Notes under the pieces: model-generated
What the model was told of the DNA's origin: nothing
The model's input: only the letters and a program-made list of their open reading frames with translations
The model's database searches: none
Source of the DNA: Rikenellaceae bacterium
GTDB taxonomy: Bacteria > Bacteroidota > Bacteroidia > Bacteroidales > UBA932
Direction of reading: 5' to 3'
Assembly: GCA_900769145.1 (NCBI GenBank)
Contig: CAAGFN010000006.1
Span: 1-6,061 of the forward strand
DNA: 6,061 bases
In this document: positions 1 through 5,720 of the stretch, piece by piece
Layout: each line of letters opens with the position of its first letter
How positions within the stretch are numbered: position 1 is the stretch's first letter
Translations under genes and position numbers: made by a program

Positions 1-66
1 AGACAATAAAGCGGCAACCGACAATATGCCCGTCACCGCAAGATGCAAGTAGTATTTCCGTAACAT
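1..66 (-). CDS. Start of an exported protein, cut by window edge
   Basis: A minus-strand ATG at 64-66 opens a frame of 22 codons that runs out of the window. The peptide begins MLRKYYLHLAVTGIL and continues hydrophobic (SVAALLS), a plausible Sec or lipoprotein signal with Arg3-Lys4 before the core. An in-frame TAA at 88-90 lies upstream and no other ATG, GTG or TTG stands between, so this start is the first available. No Shine-Dalgarno is visible, which is common in this phylum. A second frame from the ATG at 71-73 has no signal character. It follows D by 122 bp across a repeat and may be transcribed separately. Nothing can be said about the mature protein. Confidence 0.5.
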   Translation of the reverse strand, partial: MLRKYYLHLAVTGILSVAALLS

Positions 67-90
67 AACGCATTGAATTTGGTTATGTTA
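61..90. promoter_or_regulatory. Perfect 9-bp inverted repeat spanning a start codon
   Basis: TAACATAAC (61-69) and GTTATGTTA (82-90) are perfect reverse complements around a 12-base spacer (70-81). The ATG of the downstream gene (66-64, minus strand) lies within one arm. In RNA it could fold as a hairpin that hides the start codon; in DNA it could be an operator. It lacks the GC-rich stem and U-tract of an intrinsic terminator. Confidence 0.5.
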
Positions 91-99
91 TGCCGCTGC

Positions 100-107
100 C
101 AAATCTA
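100..107 (-). promoter_or_regulatory. Candidate Bacteroides -7 promoter element for the downstream gene
   Basis: The minus strand reads TAGATTTG here, fitting the TAnnTTTG -7 consensus of the Bacteroides primary sigma factor. The predicted transcript start would fall near position 93, leaving a leader of about 27 bases before the ATG at 66. No TTTG was found at the expected -33 spacing, so this is weak. Confidence 0.3.
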
Positions 108-108
108 T

Positions 109-188
109 GCCGCAGAGGAAAGATCTCTACACTCGCTTCTCTCGGTCGAGATGACAAAGTGGCTTCGATCAATGACAGAGAGGCTTCG
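109..188. repeat. Bacteroidales-type dispersed intergenic repeat, degenerate 21-bp period
   Basis: Two adjacent segments agree with a period of 21 bp: GAGATGACAAAGTGGCTTCG (148-167) and TCAATGACAGAGAGGCTTCG (169-188), 15 of 20 bases identical. The neighbouring bases include the palindrome AGATCT (121-126) and TCTCG-GT-CGAGA (140-151). On the minus strand the unit reads GTCATCTCGACCGAGAG. From memory, similar GTCAT.TCGACCG...GAGATCT units are widely scattered between Bacteroidales genes and generate spurious small proteins. Membership in that family is not verified here. It fills most of the gap after the TAG of D. Confidence 0.55.
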
Positions 189-1355
189 CTATGTGCCGGA
201 TGGTACGGTGAATGAGAATGTCTCCGAGGTCTTGGTTTCGATGCCGTTGCTAATGCTGGCCTTGTAGAAATAGGTAGTGCCCGGTTCGAGTCCATAGTAA
301 ATCAGACTGAATTTGCCATCCTTGACCTGGCATTCAGCTTCAAGCATTTCATCTGCGGTATAACCGATGTAAATCAATGCTTTCTTGACGAGGGAGGTGT
401 CGCCGCTGAGGGTTACTGTGATGCATATTTCATATTCATCTCCGTCGACTGTCAAGTCTTTTATCTCAGTCGTAAATTCCACAGGTTCCGGCTCTGGTTC
501 CGGCTCTGGTTCCGGCTCTGGTTCTTCGGTTCCACCCGAATCGCCTGACTCACCGGAGCCTCCTGACCCACCAGAATTGCCTGAGCCGCCTGTCCCGTCA
601 TCATTGCCACCATCTGTGCCTCCAGAGTTGTCAGAGTCGCCTCCTGATTCACCTGTACCATCATCTGGAGAACCACCGGAACCACCTGGGCCGCCTGTCC
701 CGTCATCATTGCCATCATCTGTGCCTCCAGAGTCGCTAGAGCCGCCTCCTGACCCGCCAGTACCATCGTCGGTGCCTCCAGACCCGCCGGAGCCGCCACC
801 GGATTCTCCTCCTATATCATCCGTGCCGCCGTTATCACCAGTTCCGCCGCCAGACTCCGTACCTCCGCCCGGATTATCTTCTCCTGTCCCGTCATCGCCG
901 CCTGTCACATCGCCGGAATTGTCCGAACCATCCCCAGAAGGGCCTGTCCCGCCACCATTTTCGTCTTCTCCGCCGTCCGGTTCCATTGTCTCCACTTCAG
1001 TAATGAATGATTCGAATCCCGAGCCCACCTCGTTCCTGCCGTTGGACACGAACGCCTTGAAATAATATGTCGTCTCCGCATCCAGATCATTGAGAGTCAG
1101 GACAATGCTCTTTCCTTCAATCTTGCCGGCCATCCTTGTCAATGTAGTCCTGTCCTTCCCGAAATAGAAGCCGCACTCCATCTTGCCGGAAGGCCCCGAC
1201 TTCAGGTCCGAGATAAGCATGGCAGAGTGTACTTCAGGAAGAGAAGTTATGCTGACGATGACAGGAGCATTGTTCACAGGGCAAGCCGTCTCCACGCAGG
1301 AAATGCCCGCAAGGAGAATTGCCCCAAGAGCGAAAATGGAAAATATATGCTTCAT
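189..1355 (-). CDS. Lipoprotein with two FN3-like domains joined by a Gly/Ser/Asp/Thr-rich linker
   Basis: 388 residues. An in-frame ATG at 1403 would add 16 residues overlapping gene C, but the ATG at 1353-1355 is preferred: it has an AAGGAA Shine-Dalgarno at 1359-1364 and starts a good lipoprotein signal (MKHIF, hydrophobic core, GISC with Cys20). Residues about 28-121 and 292-385 are two related beta-sandwich domains resembling Bacteroidales FN3-like modules; compare LDAETTYYFKAFVSNG (91-106) with LEPGTTYFYKASISNG (356-371). Residues 122-276 are a low-complexity linker almost entirely of G, S, D, T, N and some E and P, with few hydrophobics. Residues about 277-291 are a Glu-Pro run encoded by a 12-bp tandem repeat. 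The linker probably acts as an extended acidic spacer that holds the C-terminal domain away from the membrane. It ends in TAG, with a dispersed intergenic repeat starting directly after. Function is not recognised; from context it is a surface adhesin or scaffold linked to the fimbrillin genes. Confidence 0.8.
   Translation of the reverse strand: MKHIFSIFALGAILLAGISCVETACPVNNAPVIVSITSLPEVHSAMLISDLKSGPSGKMECGFYFGKDRTTLTRMAGKIEGKSIVLTLNDLDAETTYYFKAFVSNGRNEVGSGFESFITEVETMEPDGGEDENGGGTGPSGDGSDNSGDVTGGDDGTGEDNPGGGTESGGGTGDNGGTDDIGGESGGGSGGSGGTDDGTGGSGGGSSDSGGTDDGNDDGTGGPGGSGGSPDDGTGESGGDSDNSGGTDGGNDDGTGGSGNSGGSGGSGESGDSGGTEEPEPEPEPEPEPEPVEFTTEIKDLTVDGDEYEICITVTLSGDTSLVKKALIYIGYTADEMLEAECQVKDGKFSLIYYGLEPGTTYFYKASISNGIETKTSETFSFTVPSGT
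484..524 (-). repeat. 12-bp perfect tandem repeat encoding Glu-Pro
   Basis: GGTTCCGGCTCT on the plus strand is repeated three times without a mismatch (484-495, 496-507, 508-519) and followed by a five-base partial copy. On the coding strand each unit gives Glu-Pro-Glu-Pro. The unit length is a multiple of three, so copy number changes would lengthen or shorten a rigid EP stalk without breaking the frame. Confidence 0.9.
586..795 (-). repeat. Two-copy 105-bp (35-codon) duplication in the linker
   Basis: The segments 586-690 and 691-795 are adjacent near-copies with a period of 105 bp. The first 70-75 bp agree at nearly nine bases in ten (for instance CCGCCTGTCCCGTCATCATT in both, followed by a single difference), while the last third has diverged. 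The period is a multiple of three, so the frame is kept. In the protein the copies are variants of GGTDDGNDDGTGG. This is a local expansion of the low-complexity linker in the FN3-like lipoprotein. Confidence 0.8.
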
Positions 1356-1368
1356 AAGTTCCTTGTTA

Positions 1369-2241
1369 TCAATTCCAACCTTCAACCTCGCCACCGATGT
1401 CAATCTTGATTTGCTCAGGGTTGTCGTTCATTGTGACATTGAATGTATGTCTGACTCCTGTTTTGAAATGGAATCTGGATTCAATCATATAGGATACACC
1501 GCGGCAGACAATTTCCACAAGCGGTTTCCTGTATTCAACCATTTGGGGGACTACTATTGCCGAAAAACTCGCATCACTGTCCTTGTGTGCTATTATGCTC
1601 CTGTGTGGAGCATAGGGATTCTTCACTATGTCACCTGTCGATAGATCTATCTGAGAATCAGTTACTGTATTGTGAATATACACAATCACATCTGTCGGAA
1701 TACTCCCATGGAACTCTTCACCCTTGATGAGGTTGACCCTCATGCAACTCATCAAGTGCCTGAAAGACAATTCTATAGCGCCACTGTCCCTTGTTAGGCC
1801 TTTGGTTGTAGCATACAGGAAATCACTCGCTTCATATCCGCCCGGGGCATCTCCGTCACCCGGGCTGTTCTGGTTCTCCCAGACCTTGAAATCAAGTTTG
1901 TCAACTGAATTCGGCCTCAGGAAGGGATAGTAGGCAAAAACGTCATAATTGCTTTCACCCCAATATATTGTAGGGCTTGCATACCATCTCCGGCCATCAA
2001 AAATTACTGGATTGTTGTTTTTGTAGTTGCCTCCGAGCTGGAGAGGAACAGGTCTTCCGTCCTCGTATTCTGAAATGTAGACACCGATCGTATCACCGGC
2101 CTCGAACGAGGATTCCGTTGCCTTTGTGGAAGGGTAGTGTACCACGAAAGTCATCGGGTTTTCCAAATCTAATTCAACCCCTGGCCTGGAGCATCCGATA
2201 ATCAATCCGATGAAGCCAATTATCATTAATCTTGTTCTCAT
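1369..2241 (-). CDS. Fimbrillin-family (Mfa-like) lipoprotein
   Basis: A 290-residue lipoprotein. The signal is short and hydrophobic, with Arg2 and Arg4 and the lipobox LIIGC ending at Cys17. The mature part has the usual fimbrillin order: STKAT (residues 38-42) with FEAGDTIGVYI (46-56), a YWGESNYDVFAYYPF segment (93-107), GYEASDFL (135-142), FRHLMSCMRV (160-169), a turn at IDLSTGDI (198-205), AIVVPQ (228-233), and closing strands ending in a final W at 289. B carries the same landmarks in the same order, so the two are paralogues. Its ATG overlaps the stop of B as ATGA, and GGAAAG lies just upstream as a weak Shine-Dalgarno, so translation is probably coupled to B. D starts 13 bp after its stop. 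In characterized type V pili such lipoproteins are lipidated, exported to the surface and trimmed by a trypsin-like protease after a basic residue; the TK at 39-40 could serve, but that is inference. Whether it is a pilus shaft, anchor or accessory subunit cannot be told. Confidence 0.9.
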   Translation of the reverse strand: MRTRLMIIGFIGLIIGCSRPGVELDLENPMTFVVHYPSTKATESSFEAGDTIGVYISEYEDGRPVPLQLGGNYKNNNPVIFDGRRWYASPTIYWGESNYDVFAYYPFLRPNSVDKLDFKVWENQNSPGDGDAPGGYEASDFLYATTKGLTRDSGAIELSFRHLMSCMRVNLIKGEEFHGSIPTDVIVYIHNTVTDSQIDLSTGDIVKNPYAPHRSIIAHKDSDASFSAIVVPQMVEYRKPLVEIVCRGVSYMIESRFHFKTGVRHTFNVTMNDNPEQIKIDIGGEVEGWN

Positions 2242-5200
2242 CTTTCCAATTCTTTGAGGGAGCCCATGAACTCTGGTTCGTGGCAGGACCTTGTTCCTGG
2301 AGCAGGAATAATATATTCCGATTTTGTCCCGATTACAGTAGATGCTTGTGATGATGCGTCAAAGGAATCGTTTCCCAGGAATTTTTCGAAGCTGTATTCC
2401 TCACCGGCATACTCCATTATCCGTTTCACAATTGACTCTCTGCTGACAGTGCTGTAATAAGGAACATTGTTGTTCATGCAACTGTTCTGCTCTGAACGGT
2501 AAACACCCCTGTTGTGCATAAAACCGCCCTCAAATATGTCAACGAAACTTTTGTAGCGCTCGTGGAAAATGAGATGGCTCCAAGGTACCTCACTCATTTT
2601 TCCGGATAGTGAGAGGTTGTCATACCACCCTTTTCCCTTTGCCTCATTGAACTCGGCAACGTGAGGACAGCAAATGCACCGGCAGGCGTCAATGAAGGTA
2701 TTGTGATATATGTACTCGTCACCCAATTTGCCGAATCCGTGTCCCCCGGCCTCATGCTGGATTACTCCGCGGAAGTCGAACGGGTAGTCATAGATGCTGA
2801 TTGGACAGTAGGATATTGCAAAACCTTCATCCCACATATATGTAATGCCGCTGTATTCCCTGGTGTTCGGTATCATGATGACCAGGGTACGGTCAAGATT
2901 TATGTTAGGCATATGCCCGCTCACGTAGTCGATGATATTTTTGTAATCACTGCCGCCGTTGCGGCCGCCAAGTGTCACACCGCCTTTGGATGAAGTGTTA
3001 AACTTGTTGTTAACTATGGAATTGACACCTCCAATACCAGATTCCGCGGATACAGACACCGCCGTTGTTACATTGAAATAGTCCCGATATGTTCTGTAAG
3101 GCTCAACGTTGAAGAAATGTTCGCAGGCTTCATTGATGTTTGATGCGAGTTCGCCCTTGCTGATGTCCTCTGCATCGTACCCGTCTCCAAGGAGCACGAT
3201 GTCTATACCCTTGCCTTTGGTTGCGGTCTGAAGTCTTATGAACTCATCCTCTCCGTATTCGTAGTCGTATTGCGTGACTTTGCAGCGGGTCCGATAATCC
3301 TTGTCCTTGAGCTTGAATACAATTTCTCCGGCCCTGTCCTCGCTTCCTGCAGGCATCTCCGAAAAAGTCAGAGTGAGACCGCATTTGCCATTACCCTCAG
3401 CCCGGTCAAGGCTTACCCAGTCCGGCTGGCTCTCAACATCCCAGTCACCTTCAGCGTCAAGAATCAGACTTCGTGTGGTAGACGTGTTCAGCGCCGTGGC
3501 AATGGATGGACGCACAACAAGCTCCCTGCTTGCAGATATCCTCTTGAACTCGCACCATCCCTCGGCGGTCTGGTATTGTTGCAAAGCCGATTCCGGAACT
3601 TCGAGGACGAAGTTATCCTTTGGGACTCCGTCAAAGGCGCCTGGAAGAACTATAGGAGGAATCTCTGATTTGCAGATAATCCTGCCGATTCCGAAGCAGT
3701 TGTGAAATGCTTCTGAGCCTATTACCTCCAGTCCGTCTTCAAATATTACACCCTCGAGACCCCGGCAACCATCGAATGCATTGTTCCCGATACTCTGGAT
3801 TTCCTTTCCGATCGTGATGGTTCCTGACAATCTCCAGTTACCACTGAAAGCATTTGAGCCTATCGCCATAACGGTTTTTGGAATTACAAGCTTTCCTGAG
3901 AAGTCGTTGCCGGAGAAAGCATCATCGTGGATAATAGTAAGGTTTTTTGGAAGGATTAGTTCTCCTCGGAATCCCGCATTGTGAAAAGCATTGCTTCCGA
4001 TTGCCTCGATTCCATCATGAAGGACGAGGGTTCCATTTATGGCGCTACGATACTCTCCGAATGTTTTGAATTTAATGTTTTTGATAGTTTGTGGAATTAC
4101 GAGGTCGCCATTTATGCCTCTGCAGTCGTAGAATGCTCCGTAGCCCAATTTCTCGAGATGTGATGGCAGAATGAGCCGGCCGAAAAACTTATCGCAGTCA
4201 TAGAATACTTCCTCGTCAATGACCTTCAGGCTCTCGGGAAGCTTTAGCTCGCAATGGAATTTGTTGCCAAGAAATGCCTGACCCTCAATATGTTCCAATG
4301 TAGAAGGCAGAATCAGGTCCCCGGTGAAACAACATCCTCGGAAAGCACCGTATCCTATTTGGGTTACACCCTCGGGGATTATCAGGGAACCGGATAGGAA
4401 CGAGCATCCATAGAATGATTCAAAACCAATCTTCTTGAGCTCGTCCGGCAGGATAATTCTCATCAGTGACGGACAATCCGGCATTGCATAATCGGGAATC
4501 ATATCATCTTCAGTGTTCCGATAGCCGTTCCCATCATCAAGGTTGCCACCTCCACCTGCCACGATTTTCACTTCCTTGAGATTCAATGAAGTGAGCATCG
4601 GCATATGGTATTTGAAAGTGGCGAAATCCTTCGATGTTATCTTGCCGGTGACTTTCAGGTTCTTGACCTTGGCGGGATTCTTACCCTCCGCACAAAGACG
4701 TTCCTCCAATGTTCCCGGCGTTTCAACATTGACAATGACATATTCCCTGGCATCCGAATTGTGCGAAACCGGGTCCTCGTCCCAGGCCGTGATGCTCTCG
4801 TCCGCAAGGCTGAACTCATACTCTCCGGTCTCGCTTCGCTTGCTCACCATAATGGTGAAGTTATGCTGCCTGGACTGGACATAGGTGAAGTCAGCAGACT
4901 TCTTGAAATAATAGGACGCACCGTCTATCGTGATGGATATCAATGTTTTGCCACCAGGCACGGTCTGCGGGACCACAATGGCGCGGAAATCGTCCCCGAC
5001 CTTCATCGGGATAGTGCCGGCCACCACAGGGTCACCTACTGCCCTGACCTCTCCTGTCCTGAGATTGATGACGGATTTCCGGGTCGTGTTGGTCACGACA
5101 ACCTGCTTCTGCGCCGCCGCCCATTCCTCATCACTAAAACCGAGACCTTTGTTCAATGTCACCCTCACGCCTGCCATCTTGTGCCTGAATCCCAGGCGTA

Positions 5201-5696
5201 TGGTAGAGGCCGTGGGTGCATTGTCCTCTGCCTTCCCCCAGAGAAAATCGCTGGCCTCATAGCCTCCCAGCTTGTCGTATTCCGCTGCTTTCCTCTGGTC
5301 ACCCTCAAGTTCGAAATCATAGTTTCCGACATCCCCCGGCTCCCCGAAAGGATAGTATCCGTAAACATCAATGTGGGTGCGGGAATCCTTCCAGTAGATG
5401 TCGTAGGCCGGTTTCCATTTGCCGGTGGCCTCGTCGTAGGTGAACATCACGTTGTCCGCACGGTTGCCCGAATTGAGAAGTTCTCCGGGGGTATCCCCCT
5501 CATAATCAACGATATATATACCCACATAGTCCTTGTCGCAGAAGCCGTATTCGTCCACTTTCGTGGTTATCACCCCGTCTATATCGCCGGCAATGTTTAT
5601 GAGTCCGGCTGATTCTTCAACCGGGCTTTTGACCTCCATCTCCGTGCAGGCCAACATCAGGCATAAAACCGGAATGTATGGAATGATTCTTCTCAT
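2238..5696 (-). CDS. Multidomain lipoprotein: fimbrillin-like + BspA LRR + BACON + M64 peptidase
   Basis: A 1152-residue protein. Residues 1-17 are a lipoprotein signal (two Arg, hydrophobic core, lipobox LMLAC with Cys17), followed by acidic TEMEV, which could favour surface exposure. Residues about 32-310 form a fimbrillin-like domain (YYPF, GYEASDFL, FRHKMAGVRV, AIVVPQ), homologous along its length to gene C. Residues about 318-414 lead into the LRR part; residues 415-673 hold about 11 BspA/LRR_5 units and 674-720 a terminal cap. Residues about 724-809 match a BACON domain (WDVESQPDWVSL, later DRAGEIVFKL and VTQ). Residues about 818-1120 match the M64 (IgA peptidase-like) family: IDIVLLGDGY at 831-840, then HEAGGHGFGKLGDEY at 981-995, the presumed zinc site. 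The spacing H986 to D993-E994-Y995 is as in M64, but HE and H are separated by three residues, not two, so activity is uncertain. Residues 1005-1010 are CRCICC. No T9SS sorting domain is seen. No strong Shine-Dalgarno precedes the ATG; the lipobox decides the start. It ends in ATGA overlap with C. BACON and LRR domains are usually binding modules; the substrate is unknown. Confidence 0.9.
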   Translation of the reverse strand: MRRIIPYIPVLCLMLACTEMEVKSPVEESAGLINIAGDIDGVITTKVDEYGFCDKDYVGIYIVDYEGDTPGELLNSGNRADNVMFTYDEATGKWKPAYDIYWKDSRTHIDVYGYYPFGEPGDVGNYDFELEGDQRKAAEYDKLGGYEASDFLWGKAEDNAPTASTIRLGFRHKMAGVRVTLNKGLGFSDEEWAAAQKQVVVTNTTRKSVINLRTGEVRAVGDPVVAGTIPMKVGDDFRAIVVPQTVPGGKTLISITIDGASYYFKKSADFTYVQSRQHNFTIMVSKRSETGEYEFSLADESITAWDEDPVSHNSDAREYVIVNVETPGTLEERLCAEGKNPAKVKNLKVTGKITSKDFATFKYHMPMLTSLNLKEVKIVAGGGGNLDDGNGYRNTEDDMIPDYAMPDCPSLMRIILPDELKKIGFESFYGCSFLSGSLIIPEGVTQIGYGAFRGCCFTGDLILPSTLEHIEGQAFLGNKFHCELKLPESLKVIDEEVFYDCDKFFGRLILPSHLEKLGYGAFYDCRGINGDLVIPQTIKNIKFKTFGEYRSAINGTLVLHDGIEAIGSNAFHNAGFRGELILPKNLTIIHDDAFSGNDFSGKLVIPKTVMAIGSNAFSGNWRLSGTITIGKEIQSIGNNAFDGCRGLEGVIFEDGLEVIGSEAFHNCFGIGRIICKSEIPPIVLPGAFDGVPKDNFVLEVPESALQQYQTAEGWCEFKRISASRELVVRPSIATALNTSTTRSLILDAEGDWDVESQPDWVSLDRAEGNGKCGLTLTFSEMPAGSEDRAGEIVFKLKDKDYRTRCKVTQYDYEYGEDEFIRLQTATKGKGIDIVLLGDGYDAEDISKGELASNINEACEHFFNVEPYRTYRDYFNVTTAVSVSAESGIGGVNSIVNNKFNTSSKGGVTLGGRNGGSDYKNIIDYVSGHMPNINLDRTLVIMIPNTREYSGITYMWDEGFAISYCPISIYDYPFDFRGVIQHEAGGHGFGKLGDEYIYHNTFIDACRCICCPHVAEFNEAKGKGWYDNLSLSGKMSEVPWSHLIFHERYKSFVDIFEGGFMHNRGVYRSEQNSCMNNNVPYYSTVSRESIVKRIMEYAGEEYSFEKFLGNDSFDASSQASTVIGTKSEYIIPAPGTRSCHEPEFMGSLKELER
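3678..4454 (-). repeat. BspA-type LRR_5 array encoded within the M64 lipoprotein
   Basis: Residues 415-673 of the large lipoprotein contain about 11 successive units of 23-25 residues with the pattern [LI].[LI]P..[LIV]..IG..AF..C...G.L. Clear examples begin IIPEGVTQIGYGAF, ILPSTLEHIEGQAF, VIPKTVMAIGSNAF and TIGKEIQSIGNNAF. A degenerate last unit leads into a cap containing ALQQYQ and EGWCEFKRI, a usual end of such arrays. In the DNA the units have diverged too far to be obvious repeats, so the array looks old rather than recently amplified. BspA-type LRR arrays in oral and gut bacteria are known for binding host matrix proteins or other cells; the ligand here is not predictable. Confidence 0.9.
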
Positions 5697-5720
5697 TTCC
5701 GAAGTAGCAATGAAAGAATT

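Noticed and set aside
83..295. 70-codon minus-strand frame across the D stop
   Set aside because: It is out of frame with D and runs through the intergenic repeat, a known source of spurious small proteins.
528..986. Possible RTX calcium-binding repeats in the Gly/Asp-rich linker
   Set aside because: RTX nonapeptides need a regular GGxGxDx(hydrophobic)x pattern. The linker has no regular hydrophobic position.
385..1065. 226-codon open frame on the plus strand, rich in Pro, Ser and Glu
   Set aside because: It is antisense to the Gly/Ser/Asp/Thr linker, whose codon pattern avoids stops on the opposite strand. It has no signal, domain or ribosome site, and its composition mirrors the linker.
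1356..1403. Upstream ATG adding 16 residues to the FN3-like lipoprotein
   Set aside because: It would overlap the 3' end of C and place a charged leader before the lipoprotein signal; the later ATG has an AAGGAA ribosome site and a proper lipobox.
1840..1865. Inverted repeat GCCCGGG / CCCGGGC with 12-base spacer
   Set aside because: It is inside C and encodes Pro-Gly and Gly-Asp turns (SPGDGDAPGG). Codon choice explains it and there is no U-tract or adjacent gene end.
4605..5612. 335-codon open frame on the plus strand
   Set aside because: It lies wholly antisense to the fimbrillin-like domain and the following segment of B, which are supported by homology landmarks. The translated peptide shows no recognisable family.
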